Source of the DNA: Niallia sp. NCCP-28
Lineage (GTDB): Bacteria > Bacillota > Bacilli > Bacillales > Cytobacillaceae
Reading direction: 5' to 3'
Assembly (NCBI RefSeq): GCF_023168165.1
Contig: NZ_BQYJ01000002.1
Coordinates: forward strand, 372,001-436,000
Length of the DNA: 64,000 nucleotides
Shown piece by piece: positions 8,548 through 17,479 of the stretch. Made by a program: the position numbers and the translations under genes. Each line of letters starts with the position of its first letter. The first letter of the stretch is position 1. Under the pieces are notes generated by a model, which searched no databases, was not told where the DNA came from, and saw nothing but the letters and a program-made list of their open reading frames with translations.

Positions 8548-9438
8548 ATGAATATCATGAACAGATTCTCTCATAATAAATTGCTGATTGCGTGGATATT
8601 AATTTTGCCGGTTTTGCTTATTAGAGGATTTACTATTATATATCCTATCATTGTAACTTTCATTAATAGTCTTTTTGAAATAAATATGTTTAAAGGCGGC
8701 GTAGCAACTTTTGTAGGGTTAGATAATTTTTTAGCCATTTTAAAGGATGATAAAATAATCACTTCATTAGAATTCACCGTTATTTTTACCGTTGTATCCA
8801 TGATTTTTCATATTGTTTTAGGAATTTTATTAGCGCAATTATTAAATGTGAAATTTAAAGGCAAGAAATTTTTGCGCACGATTGTTTTAATTCCATGGGC
8901 TATGCCTATGGTAGTAACTGGATTGGCTGCTCGCTGGGCCTTTAATGATACGTATGGTTTAGTAAATGATTTAATCCGCAAACTCTTTCCTAATTTCCAA
9001 TTTGATTGGCTAATACATCCTGAGTCTACTAGACTTGCTGTTATTTTGGTGGATTTATGGAAAGATGTTCCCTTTTTTGCGATCTTACTTTTGGCCGGAT
9101 TGCAATTTATTCCAGAGGAAATTTACGAGTCAGCTAAAATAGATGGCGCAGGTGTGTTTCGGACTTTTTTTACGATTACACTTCCACTCATTATGCAAAA
9201 TTTATTAACCTTATGTATTTTCTTTACAATGTGGAGAATAGTGAGCTATGACATCGTTTATGCAATGACAACAGGTGGTCCTGGTGATTCTACCAGTTTA
9301 CTGGCATATAGGATTGCTGTTGAAGCATTCACAAACTTAAATATAGGGTATGCCTCGGCTATTGCAGTTTGCTTATTCCTAATTATGATAATTATCAGCA
9401 GCTTAAGTTTGCTTGCGATAAAAAAGAATGATTATTAG
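8548..9438 (+). CDS. ABC sugar permease, MalF type
   Basis: 296 residues with six transmembrane segments, N-terminal LIAWILILPVLLIRGFTIIYPI and the cytoplasmic EAA loop EEIYESAKIDGAGVFRTFFTITLPLI, which contacts the ATPase. It pairs with the next gene to form the membrane channel. The open frame extends upstream to 8491 through the stem-loop, but the ATG at 8548 has AAGGGAG at ideal distance and begins the usual short cytoplasmic tail (MNIMNRFSHNK), so it is chosen. Confidence 0.9.
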   Translation: MNIMNRFSHNKLLIAWILILPVLLIRGFTIIYPIIVTFINSLFEINMFKGGVATFVGLDNFLAILKDDKIITSLEFTVIFTVVSMIFHIVLGILLAQLLNVKFKGKKFLRTIVLIPWAMPMVVTGLAARWAFNDTYGLVNDLIRKLFPNFQFDWLIHPESTRLAVILVDLWKDVPFFAILLLAGLQFIPEEIYESAKIDGAGVFRTFFTITLPLIMQNLLTLCIFFTMWRIVSYDIVYAMTTGGPGDSTSLLAYRIAVEAFTNLNIGYASAIAVCLFLIMIIISSLSLLAIKKNDY

Positions 9439-9448
9439 GAGGGATATT

Positions 9449-10291
9449 ATGGACGTTAAAACTGTTAGACAAATATCTTTTTTCGTTAGATGGGGATCAA
9501 CAGCGGCTGTAGCGATAATCATATTACTCCCTCTGTATTGGATATTTATTTCTTCAATTACACCAAAAGGATCCTTATTTAAAACGCCGATTGATTACTT
9601 TCCAAATAATATTACTTTTCATAATTATAAGGATTTGTTTGTTCAATTAGGCATTGGTGAAATGGCTATTAATACACTGATTATTACAGGTTTTTCATTG
9701 ATTGCTTCTATTATATTTGGGACTGCCGCCGCCTATGGGTTTGCAAGATACGATTATTCTAAGGGAGTTAGCTGGGGATATAAATTACTATTATTTTCTG
9801 CGCTGATTCCACCTGTCATTACAGCAAGACCGTTATATGACTTTATGAAGTCCGTTCATTTAATTGATACGTACTTAGGATTAACCATTCTTTATACAAG
9901 TTCCTTACTGCCGTTTTCGGTACTAATTCTCTATAATTTTGTAAAACAAATTCCAGCTTCATTGGAAGAAGCAGCTCAAGTAGACGGAGCCAATTATTTG
10001 CAAGTATTATTTAAGATTTATTTTCCATTAATGAAACCAGCAATTGCCACTATCAGTATTATAAATTTCATTCAATGTTTAAATGAATTTTTTACTCCCT
10101 TATTCTTTTCCTACAAAATTAAGGTATTAAGTGTAGGTATCACCACGATACCGAGGGAGAGCAATTTTGAAGTTCCATGGGATCTAATTAGTTCTATGGG
10201 ATGGTTTATCACATTGCCAATCATCTTATTTGTTATGATTTTTGAGAAAAATATAATGGAAGGAATAACAGCTGGTGGGGTAAAGCAATAA
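9449..10291 (+). CDS. ABC sugar permease, MalG type
   Basis: 280 residues with six predicted membrane segments and the EAA loop PASLEEAAQVDGANYLQVLFKIYFPL near residue 180. It ends FEKNIMEGITAGGVKQ, the standard C-terminus of MalG-type permeases. The frame is open from 9428, but AGGAGGG sits five bases before the ATG at 9449, eleven bases after the previous stop. It forms the importer with the preceding permease and binding protein. Confidence 0.9.
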   Translation: MDVKTVRQISFFVRWGSTAAVAIIILLPLYWIFISSITPKGSLFKTPIDYFPNNITFHNYKDLFVQLGIGEMAINTLIITGFSLIASIIFGTAAAYGFARYDYSKGVSWGYKLLLFSALIPPVITARPLYDFMKSVHLIDTYLGLTILYTSSLLPFSVLILYNFVKQIPASLEEAAQVDGANYLQVLFKIYFPLMKPAIATISIINFIQCLNEFFTPLFFSYKIKVLSVGITTIPRESNFEVPWDLISSMGWFITLPIILFVMIFEKNIMEGITAGGVKQ

Positions 10292-10324
10292 CTAATCAAA
10301 CAATATAAAAGGAGTGAAATTACA

Positions 10325-11437
10325 TTGAATAATATATTTGCAAATAGTTTATCCGGTTTGCCGCTAATTAATAATGGAAGGTCTCGGGCAATCAATGCTG
10401 AAAATCTTACTGGTCAAAAAGGCGAGGGAGGAAAAGCATCGAGCCACCTTGGACCATCTCGTAAAGGTTCACCTTGCATTCGAGATATAAAGTCTGGAGA
10501 TACTGTACTTCTTGGAGAAATAGATGGTCCTGGTGTTATTCAGCATATTTGGATAACTGTTCCATCTAAGGTGAATGATAAAAATCCCTTTGTGTTAAGA
10601 GATCTTGTATTAAGAATATATTGGGATGGAGAAGATATTCCATCTGTAGAAAGTCCATTAGGTGATTTTTTCTGTTGTGGCTTTGGGGAAGGATGTCTTG
10701 TCAATTCCATGCCAATAGCTGTAAATCCTAATCGAGGCATGAATAGTTATTTCTCAATGCCATTTCATAAGAAAGCGCGTGTTACAATTGAAAACCAATG
10801 TGAGGAAACTATTCCTGCCTTTTTCTATCAAATTGATTATTGCTTATATGATAGTTTACCTGCTGAAACTGGATATTTTCATGCACAGTGGCGCAGGCAG
10901 CATATAACTGAAATTGGAAAAGATTATGTAATATTAGATAATGTAAAAGGAAAAGGTTTATATGTAGGCACATATATGGCATTATCCACTTTAGAACGTT
11001 ATTGGTGGGGAGAAGGAGAAGTTAAATTTTATTTGGATGGAGATAAAGATTATCCCACAATTTGTGGAACAGGCACAGAAGATTACTTTGGAGGAGCATG
11101 GAGCTTTGCAACCTATGATTCTGCTGGCAAAATGCATGAGACTAACTACTGTACTCCTTTTTTAGGATATCCATTCTATTCAGCAAAAGACCATACTGTT
11201 GTAAACGATTATCATAATGATGATGCTCCGCCCATGCGAGGATTTTATCGATGGCATGTAATGGATCCAATCCGATTTGAAGAGGATATTCGTGTAACAG
11301 TGCAGCAAATAGGCGTTAGCCACCGAGGTTTGTTTGAACGGCAAGATGATATTTCTACAGTAGCATATTGGTATCAAATGGAGCCCCATGAACCATTTAC
11401 TCCAATAATGGATGCTAAAAAAAGATGGCCAAGATAA
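10325..11437 (+). CDS. GH172 (DUF2961) glycosidase
   Basis: 370 residues of the DUF2961/GH172 family. Recognised segments are GSPCIRDIKSGDTVLLGEIDG near 45, IWITVP, RIYWDGEDIPSVESPLGDFF near 95, and GTGTEDYFGGAWSFA near 240 with the conserved acidic residue. Characterised family members act on difructose dianhydrides, fructofuranosides or arabinofuranosides. There is no signal peptide, so it should act inside the cell on the oligosaccharide brought in by the ABC system upstream. It starts at TTG with AAAAGGAGTG before it. It is the last gene of the operon. The exact sugar is not evident. Confidence 0.83.
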   Translation: MNNIFANSLSGLPLINNGRSRAINAENLTGQKGEGGKASSHLGPSRKGSPCIRDIKSGDTVLLGEIDGPGVIQHIWITVPSKVNDKNPFVLRDLVLRIYWDGEDIPSVESPLGDFFCCGFGEGCLVNSMPIAVNPNRGMNSYFSMPFHKKARVTIENQCEETIPAFFYQIDYCLYDSLPAETGYFHAQWRRQHITEIGKDYVILDNVKGKGLYVGTYMALSTLERYWWGEGEVKFYLDGDKDYPTICGTGTEDYFGGAWSFATYDSAGKMHETNYCTPFLGYPFYSAKDHTVVNDYHNDDAPPMRGFYRWHVMDPIRFEEDIRVTVQQIGVSHRGLFERQDDISTVAYWYQMEPHEPFTPIMDAKKRWPR

Positions 11438-11482
11438 GATGAAACTAACAAACCGTGGGGATTTTACGGGCTAGTTTATCTT
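11436..11482 (+). other. Hairpin at the 3' end of the GH172 gene
   Basis: AAGAT-AAACTA pairs with TAGTTT-ATCTT with one bulge, plus CCGT/ACGG inside; it overlaps the stop codon. It lacks a proper T run, so it may protect the mRNA end or be a weak terminator ahead of the stronger one at 11543. Confidence 0.45.
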
Positions 11483-11542
11483 CTCCTTGATTTTCCCTTC
11501 TCTAATCTTGGGTAGAAGTCTTCCTGCTTTTTACTACATGAT

Positions 11543-11594
11543 AAAAAGGGAAAGCTGCTGTTACCTATTAATGATTAGCAGCTTTCTCCTTTTT
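11543..11594. terminator. Bidirectional terminator between convergent genes
   Basis: AAAAAGG-AAAGCTGCT pairs with AGCAGCTTT-CCTTTTT. A/T runs on both sides allow use by the GH172 operon and by the leftward oxidoreductase operon. Confidence 0.8.
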
Positions 11595-11667
11595 ATTTGG
11601 AATAGAAAAATTTCTATATACTTAGTTTGTAAAAAGTGAAAATATAATTAGCATATGCCGGCATTTG

Positions 11668-12636
11668 TCATTCAAACGAATACGTAATTCCCCATTGCTT
11701 TCTTACATCTGTCATAATTTCCATTACATCAACAGATAAATCAAGTGTTTTTTTGCTTGATTTATTGTGAATATATTCCTCGATATCTTTAATCTCATAG
11801 CATAATGCTTTATTTGTATCCCCTGCTTCAATGATTTCTTGTGTTCCATCTAAATAAGTGATTGTTGCTTTGTCGGCTCGCGGGAATGCATCAACTGTAA
11901 TATAGCCAAGGTCTCCTGCTACTACCCCAAGTTTTTGCATTCTTGCTCGCATAGTCAGTGTAATGACAGCCATTTCTTCATCAGCATTTTTAAGGATGAT
12001 GCCTGATTGTTCATCCACGCCTGTTTCGAATTTTTTCATAGTTGTTAAAATTTCATTTGGTTTTTGGGATAGGAAAAATCTTGCAAAGGAAAGGGCATAT
12101 GTACCAATATCTAAAAGGGCGCCGCCTGCTAAATCTTTGTTGAAAAAACGATTGGACACATCATTTTCTTTACAGCTGCCAAAATTAACGGTTACCATTT
12201 TTAATTTGCCGATTTTTCCCGATTGCACAATTTCTCGCAATTTTTTATATAAGGGCATGTGGTAAATAGTCATTGCTTCTGCGACAATCAATTGTTTTTT
12301 CTCTGCCAATTGTACGATTTTTTGGAGTTGGCTGCTGTTTACGGTGATGGCCTTTTCGCACAATACATGTTTATTATTTTCTAAGCTTTTTAAAATATAT
12401 TCATAGTGGTTGGAATGTGGGGTGGAAATATAAACAACGTCTATATTTTTATCTTGGAGCATTTCCTCATAGCTGCCAAAAGCTTTTTCTACTTGATGTG
12501 TTTTGGCAAATTGTTCTGCTTTTTCTAAGGTTCGAGAGCCAACTGCATAGACAGTTCCATTTACTTCATTAAGCGCTTGGGCAAAATCCGCTGCAATAGC
12601 TCCAGGTCCTAATATGGCCCAATTTAATTTTTTCAT
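11668..12636 (-). CDS. Gfo/Idh/MocA-family NAD(P)-dependent oxidoreductase
   Basis: 322 residues. The N-terminal Rossmann domain has GPGAIAADFA near residue 10, VVYISTPHSNHYE near 67 and the family signature HVLCEKAITVN near 95. The C-terminal domain carries GGALLDIGTYALSFARFF near 170 with the conserved GxxxDxGxY motif. Such enzymes oxidise or reduce sugars, inositols or related polyols; the substrate is not evident. Its ATG overlaps the rpiA stop by four bases (ATGA), so the two are translationally coupled, which suggests a pentose- or sugar-derived substrate. Confidence 0.87.
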   Translation of the reverse strand: MKKLNWAILGPGAIAADFAQALNEVNGTVYAVGSRTLEKAEQFAKTHQVEKAFGSYEEMLQDKNIDVVYISTPHSNHYEYILKSLENNKHVLCEKAITVNSSQLQKIVQLAEKKQLIVAEAMTIYHMPLYKKLREIVQSGKIGKLKMVTVNFGSCKENDVSNRFFNKDLAGGALLDIGTYALSFARFFLSQKPNEILTTMKKFETGVDEQSGIILKNADEEMAVITLTMRARMQKLGVVAGDLGYITVDAFPRADKATITYLDGTQEIIEAGDTNKALCYEIKDIEEYIHNKSSKKTLDLSVDVMEIMTDVRKQWGITYSFE

Positions 12637-13331
12637 AAAATCACCTCATTAGTTGTTTTAGAGATTAGTTGAAAGTCATTTTCTGTAGCAAGCAAAACTT
12701 TTGTTACTTTTTTTGTAAATAAAGATGTTTCAATTACGCCGCAGATACTTATAAGGGTTTGCTGCAAAATAGCAAAATCATCCACCTGATTAAAATGCAC
12801 ATCCATTAATAGATTGCCATTATCACTAATAGTAAAACCATCTTTTTCTGCTGATTTGCGTATGGAAGTTTCTCCACCTAATTGCCGTATCATCTTTTCT
12901 ACATAACATAAACTTTCTGGAAGGATTTCTAAAACGATAGGATGCTGGCAAGTTAAACTAGAAACAAATTTGCTTTCATCAACTAATAGGATATAATCTG
13001 CTGCCATGCTGGCAATCAGTTTTTCCTGTGCATGTATTCCGCCGCCGCTTTTTAGCGCATATAGCTGTTCATCTACTTCATCACAGCCATCAAAGGCTAC
13101 GGAAATACTAGAAATAGAGCTTGTTGGAAGAACTTCTAATCTATTTTTGATACAAAGCATTCTTGTTGTATTAGAAGGAGTTACAATTTGGACGCGCAAT
13201 TGGGGTTCAGACTGAAGGTACTCTATTAAATAAGATATCGTGCTGCCCCCTCCTAATCCAATAATAGTATCATTTGCGATGAAATCAAGCGCTTTTTTTG
13301 CACATCTTTTCTTAATCGTATCAGTATTCAT
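12633..13331 (-). CDS. rpiA: Ribose-5-phosphate isomerase A
   Basis: 232 residues. RpiA converts ribose 5-phosphate to ribulose 5-phosphate in the pentose phosphate pathway. Family motifs are visible: IGLGGGSTISYLIEYL near 22 (phosphate binding), TPSNTTRMLC near 55, AFDGCDEVD near 83 (catalytic Asp), LKSGGGIHAQEKL near 97 and DESKFVSSL near 120. GGAGGTAT precedes the ATG. Sporulating bacilli often use RpiB, so an RpiA next to a Gfo-type dehydrogenase may be a specialised catabolic copy; that is an inference. Confidence 0.9.
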   Translation of the reverse strand: MNTDTIKKRCAKKALDFIANDTIIGLGGGSTISYLIEYLQSEPQLRVQIVTPSNTTRMLCIKNRLEVLPTSSISSISVAFDGCDEVDEQLYALKSGGGIHAQEKLIASMAADYILLVDESKFVSSLTCQHPIVLEILPESLCYVEKMIRQLGGETSIRKSAEKDGFTISDNGNLLMDVHFNQVDDFAILQQTLISICGVIETSLFTKKVTKVLLATENDFQLISKTTNEVIL

Positions 13332-13686
13332 TTTATACCTCCATTTAAAGAGCTGCTAATCATGCAACTTTAGTGTATGTCTCTTATTTTTTGCTGTCAA
13401 TTGATATAAATCAATTAACTGGAAGTACGGCTCCAGCCTAAAAGATTAGGAGAAATCTGGATGGCTAGAAAATTGTCCGCAAAGTCCCTATTGATTGAAG
13501 GTTCACTTTATATGATTCCCGTAATACTCGAAATTTTTAAATAGTAATATGCTTGCTGAATAGTTTTTGATAAAATGTTGTCAAAAAGATGGAAAGAAAA
13601 AGACTATTTCTTAAAAATTCAGTAGAAAAATAGAAAAATTTCTCCCAATATTTATTTTTAGAAAATCAAAAAATGAAGGTGCCAGT
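13332..13686. other. Divergent intergenic region with repeat copy A
   Basis: It separates rpiA (leftward) from a two-component operon (rightward). It contains dispersed repeat copy A (13411-13511) and, at about 13564-13587, an inverted pair TTTTTGA / TCAAAAA with a ten-base spacer that may be an operator. No convincing full promoter was picked out. Confidence 0.5.
13411..13511 (+). repeat. Dispersed intergenic repeat, copy A (divergent)
   Basis: The most diverged of five copies. Shared blocks are ATTAAC, CAGCCTAA, GAGAAATCT, GGCTAGAAAATTGTCC, and the 3' box TGATTGAAGGTTCACTTTAT. See copies B-E. Confidence 0.6.
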
Positions 13687-14430
13687 ATGACAGAATCTGT
13701 TTTTATTTTAATTATACTTTTGGGTATTGGAATACCAATAGCTAGCTTTGCAATATTATTGCTATTAGGTTTTTTTGAAAAAGAGTTTGATTATTTAGAG
13801 GAAAAAAATAGAAGGGTAGAGATAGAAAAGGAGCTGCACCGAATGGAGTATTTGCAGCTTAGTCAGCAAATACAGCCACATTTTATGTTTAATAGTCTCA
13901 ATGCGATGCTTTCATTGAGCAGGCTTGGAAGAACAGAGAATGTCACCCATGCTTTGGAAGAGTTTTCGCAGTTTTTAAGATATAAATACCAGCAAAAAGA
14001 CTTGCTTGTTCCTTTTGAAAGGGAAAAGAATTTTACTTCCCATTATATTGCAGTTCAATCTATTCGTTTTGGAGGCAAACTGCAGATTGAATGGACGATT
14101 GATGCAGCTGCTAAAAGCACTTATTTGCCGCCATACTTGCTTCAGACACTTGTAGAGAATGCCTTTAAGCATGGATTGGAAAAGAAGATGGGAGAAAAAA
14201 CACTTCATATAATGCTTTTCAGGGAAGGCAATTGGGTAACATTGCTTGTTAGAGATAATGGTCCAAGATGGATGAAAGAGGAGGTAAATGAATTTGGAAT
14301 AGGCTTGCAAAATATTCAAAAACGATTGTCGTTATTATTTGATTTATATACAGAAGTGCTGCTTGAAAGAATAGCAGAAGAAACAATAGCCAAAGTAGTA
14401 TGGCCATATACACCGGAGGGAAAAATATGA
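13687..14430 (+). CDS. Short sensor histidine kinase lacking a sensor domain
   Basis: 247 residues. One hydrophobic stretch or hairpin (residues 5-28) is followed directly by a His_kinase domain of the LytS/YesM class: QQIQPHFMFNSLNAML (phospho-His near 63), LLQTLVENAFKHGLE (N box) and VRDNGPRW (G box, slightly degenerate). There is no extracellular domain, so the signal must come from a partner. The stop overlaps the next gene's ATG, and the third gene of the operon encodes an SSS-like membrane protein that could be the sensor. Confidence 0.83.
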   Translation: MTESVFILIILLGIGIPIASFAILLLLGFFEKEFDYLEEKNRRVEIEKELHRMEYLQLSQQIQPHFMFNSLNAMLSLSRLGRTENVTHALEEFSQFLRYKYQQKDLLVPFEREKNFTSHYIAVQSIRFGGKLQIEWTIDAAAKSTYLPPYLLQTLVENAFKHGLEKKMGEKTLHIMLFREGNWVTLLVRDNGPRWMKEEVNEFGIGLQNIQKRLSLLFDLYTEVLLERIAEETIAKVVWPYTPEGKI

Positions 14431-15131
14431 GAGTTTTGTTAGTGGATGATGAGCCTTTAGAGTTGGAGCAATTACAGTTTCTAATTCAAGATAAATATCC
14501 TGCTTGGCAAATATGGACAGCGGACGATGGAGTTCAAGCAAAAAAAATCTTAGCAAAACACTCCATTGATTTAGCTTTGCTGGATATTCATCTGCCAGGA
14601 GAAACAGGGTTGGAGTTAGGCTTTTTTATTAAAAAAAATTATAAAACAGAATGCATTATGGTAACAGCATATGAAGACTTTCATTACGCACAAGAAGCAA
14701 TTAGGATGAATGTTTTTGATTATATTGTAAAACCAGTTATTAAAACAGAATTTTATGAAACAATGGAAAGGTTTAAGGAGAAAAATGGACATTTGAACAG
14801 AGTATCTCCACTCATACAGCAAGTGATCGATATTATTCAGCAACAGTATCGCAGTAAATTGAATTTAACAGAAATAGCACAAAGTGTACATGTTTCATCT
14901 AGCTATTTAAGCAGAAAGTTTGCAGAAGAGCTTGGAATGACTTTTCAAGAATATCTAGTGTCATATAGGATTAAACGAGCAAAACAGCTTTTAAAAGAGA
15001 ATCCTTTCTGGTCGATACAGCAAGTTGCAGATGAAGCAGGGTTTACTAGCCTTCATCACTTTAGCTACACATTTAAAAAATTAGTACAAGTAACCCCTCG
15101 CAGATTTAAGGAGAACATACAGCATGATTGA
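14427..15131 (+). CDS. AraC-type response regulator
   Basis: 234 residues: receiver domain (1-120; LLVDDEP, LALLDIHLPGETG with phospho-Asp, IVKPV) and a C-terminal AraC DNA-binding domain (about 140-234; LTEIAQSVHVSSSYLSRKF and VADEAGFTSLHHFSYTFKK). It is much shorter than YesN because the middle region is missing. GGAGGG before the ATG at 14427 decides the start over an in-frame ATG at 14400. It overlaps both neighbours (4 and 8 bases), marking a tightly coupled unit. Confidence 0.9.
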   Translation: MRVLLVDDEPLELEQLQFLIQDKYPAWQIWTADDGVQAKKILAKHSIDLALLDIHLPGETGLELGFFIKKNYKTECIMVTAYEDFHYAQEAIRMNVFDYIVKPVIKTEFYETMERFKEKNGHLNRVSPLIQQVIDIIQQQYRSKLNLTEIAQSVHVSSSYLSRKFAEELGMTFQEYLVSYRIKRAKQLLKENPFWSIQQVADEAGFTSLHHFSYTFKKLVQVTPRRFKENIQHD

Positions 15132-16491
15132 TTGGTATATTATTTTATTTATTGCGACTATAATTATTATCTATTGCCTTGATCGAATAGTGGAACATCA
15201 TTCCCCATATGATTTTTTTTTCAGTAAAAAAGAGCTTGGCATTAAACAAGGAACCGTTCTTTTATGCATATCTTTTTTTAGCGGTTTTTCTTTATTTATT
15301 CCGCTATTTATCTTGTTTTCTTATGGGTTGTTTATTGGTGTTATTTTTTATGCAGTATTTGTCCTGTTATTTTTCTTTGTAATTAAGGGATATTTAAAAG
15401 GTTTTTACCAGCAAGATAAAAAAAATGCAAATATACTATATTTTTATAAAAAAAGATTTACAGCAAAAGGATTTAAGTTTTTTCTTCTATTGCTTATTTT
15501 TGCAAATATGGAAGGACTAGTTATGCAGATGTCCGTTGCACATAAAATCTTTCAAGTATATTTTACAAGCCATTCCATTGTTTTTGTTGGGCTAATCCTG
15601 CTGTTTTCCTTAATTATAGCTGGTTTAGGAGGCTTAGAAACGATCTACAAAACAGGGTATTTAATTTTGATTATCTGCAGCTTTTCTCTTCTATTCGTGC
15701 CACTATTCTTATATGTAAAAGCGGGGACGCATACTATTTTTCAAGCATACTCTCTTTATGAAGCAACAAAAGAGATTAGTGTGTCTAAAATGCTGCTCAT
15801 CCTTTTATCTATTCTTATTGCGCAAATTGGCGCTTTCCTAACGAATGTCTATTCCTATCAGGTATTGCATTCTATTTCAATAAAGTATATAAAATCAACA
15901 ATAAAATTATCTTTATTTTGTTATTCAGCAGTTCCAATTGCTTTATTAGTATATGGTGCATATGTTGTTAGTTTAAATCAGACTAGTCTTTATTTTACGT
16001 TTGGTTATACCATTTTTCATTATTCTGGAAAGATACTTTCCATTATGATAGTCATTGTATGGATTTCAAGTATTATTTTTTCTGTAATTAGTTCTATATT
16101 TGCATTAAGTACATTATTATTTTTCTGCCTGCAAATGCGAAAAGGAAAAGGACTAGTTAAAATAAAAAGCATTTATTTTTTTACCATTTTTCTTTGCTGC
16201 TGTATGTTTCTGCTTCAGTTTATTTTCGTAAAATACAGCATGGAACTAGCTATAATATATGGTTTATTTTATATTGCTGCATCTATGCCATTACGGTCTG
16301 TGGGAAGAAAAGACAAAAGACATTCCGTTTGGCTTATTGTTTATATTGTATTCATTTGGGGTGTTGGGATGTTTTTTGCATTAAGCATGAAAGAATTTTA
16401 TTCTGGATTTTTAATAGTAGTAGCAGGTGCTATTATCCATTTTTCAGGAGGATTTCTATTGAAAATTCTGAAAATGAATAAAATTACGTAA
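15124..16491 (+). CDS. SSS-like polytopic membrane protein, possible sensor
   Basis: 455 residues with about 12-13 membrane segments. It is very divergent but keeps sodium:solute symporter landmarks in order: DFFFSKKELG (cf. family DYFLAGRSL) near 30, ILYFYKKRFTAKG near 103, IIAGLGGLETIYKTGYLIL near 160 (cf. LLGGLKAVVWTD), and ISSIIFSVISSIFALSTL near 318 (cf. AIMSTLSSALNAASTL). The start lies inside the response-regulator gene, an eight-base overlap. Being co-translated with a kinase that lacks a sensor domain, it may sense or transport the inducer. The family call is by eye and moderately sure; transport activity is unproven. Confidence 0.6.
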   Translation: MIDWYIILFIATIIIIYCLDRIVEHHSPYDFFFSKKELGIKQGTVLLCISFFSGFSLFIPLFILFSYGLFIGVIFYAVFVLLFFFVIKGYLKGFYQQDKKNANILYFYKKRFTAKGFKFFLLLLIFANMEGLVMQMSVAHKIFQVYFTSHSIVFVGLILLFSLIIAGLGGLETIYKTGYLILIICSFSLLFVPLFLYVKAGTHTIFQAYSLYEATKEISVSKMLLILLSILIAQIGAFLTNVYSYQVLHSISIKYIKSTIKLSLFCYSAVPIALLVYGAYVVSLNQTSLYFTFGYTIFHYSGKILSIMIVIVWISSIIFSVISSIFALSTLLFFCLQMRKGKGLVKIKSIYFFTIFLCCCMFLLQFIFVKYSMELAIIYGLFYIAASMPLRSVGRKDKRHSVWLIVYIVFIWGVGMFFALSMKEFYSGFLIVVAGAIIHFSGGFLLKILKMNKIT

Positions 16492-16524
16492 AATATGGTC
16501 AAGATTTCGCAAAAAAATAGATAA

Positions 16525-16555
16525 GCCTCTTTTTATAATAATAATACAAGGAGGC
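16525..16555 (+). promoter_or_regulatory. Hairpin that can cover the amidase SD
   Basis: GCCTCTTT (16525-16532) can pair with AAGGAGGC (16548-16555) through eight pairs with one wobble, over a 15-base loop. The 3' arm is the Shine-Dalgarno sequence of the amidase gene at 16563. Translational control is possible but only suggested by pairing. Confidence 0.4.
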
Positions 16556-16562
16556 GGAAACG

Positions 16563-17468
16563 ATGAAACAAATAGTAAATCGCGAACATTATATATATGG
16601 AATGAGTGCACAATACAAGCCAGTGCTGTCCGTAGAATCAGGAGATCATGTGGAATTTCAAACATATGATTGTTTCCTAAACCAAATTACATCAAGTAAT
16701 ACAGAATATTCTTCCATTGATTGGAGTCAAATTAATCCTGCAACTGGACCAGTATATATTGAAGATGCAGAACCAGGTGATATTTTAGCTGTTCATATAA
16801 AAAAAATTGAACTGGAAGAAAAAGGAGTTATGGCAACTGGTCCAAATTTAGGGGTAATGGGACATCGAATCTCTGAGTTTTCTGTAAAAGAAATCTATAT
16901 CAAAGATAATCAGGCAATTTTTAATGAACAAGTAAGAATTCCATTAAATCCTATGATTGGTGTAATTGGTGTTGCTCCAAAAGAAGGGGAAATTTCTTGT
17001 GGAACGCCAGGTGATCATGGAGGAAATATGGATACTATATTAATTACGGATGATGCAACACTATATTTTCCAGTCTTTCATCAAGGAGCTCTGTTTTCGT
17101 TAGGAGATGTCCATGCAGCCATGGGCGATGGTGAAGTGGGTGTTTCAGGTGTGGAAATTCCTGCAAAAGTAACAGTAGCTTTTTCCGTGATTAAAGGATC
17201 ATCTATTCGCACCCCTATTGTCAAAAATAAAGAAGGAATAGCTTATCTTGTTTCAAAAGAAACATTGGATGAAGCAGTGAATGTTGCAGTAGAGGAAATG
17301 GTAGATCTTATTTGTGAAAGATCCACTCTTTCTCTTGAAGACGCAACAATGCTTTTAAGTGCGGCAGGACAAGTTCAAGTGAGCCAAGTAGTAGATCCGT
17401 TGAAAACAGCAAGATGTTTTATATCAAAAGATATATTAACACAGCTTGGCATTCATGAGTTATTTTAG
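16563..17468 (+). CDS. Acetamidase/formamidase family protein
   Basis: 301 residues of the FmdA/AmdA family, which hydrolyse short amides to the acid and ammonia. Family landmarks are ATGPVYIEDAEPGDILAVHI near 60-80, GTPGDHGGNMDT near 145, and GALFSLGDVHAAMGDGEVGVSG near 180 with the conserved metal and acid residues. There is no signal peptide, so it is cytoplasmic. It is followed after 11 bases by an APC permease, suggesting uptake and hydrolysis of a small amide as a nitrogen source. The upstream two-component operon is a candidate regulator. Confidence 0.85.
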   Translation: MKQIVNREHYIYGMSAQYKPVLSVESGDHVEFQTYDCFLNQITSSNTEYSSIDWSQINPATGPVYIEDAEPGDILAVHIKKIELEEKGVMATGPNLGVMGHRISEFSVKEIYIKDNQAIFNEQVRIPLNPMIGVIGVAPKEGEISCGTPGDHGGNMDTILITDDATLYFPVFHQGALFSLGDVHAAMGDGEVGVSGVEIPAKVTVAFSVIKGSSIRTPIVKNKEGIAYLVSKETLDEAVNVAVEEMVDLICERSTLSLEDATMLLSAAGQVQVSQVVDPLKTARCFISKDILTQLGIHELF

Positions 17469-17479
17469 GGGGAGAAATA

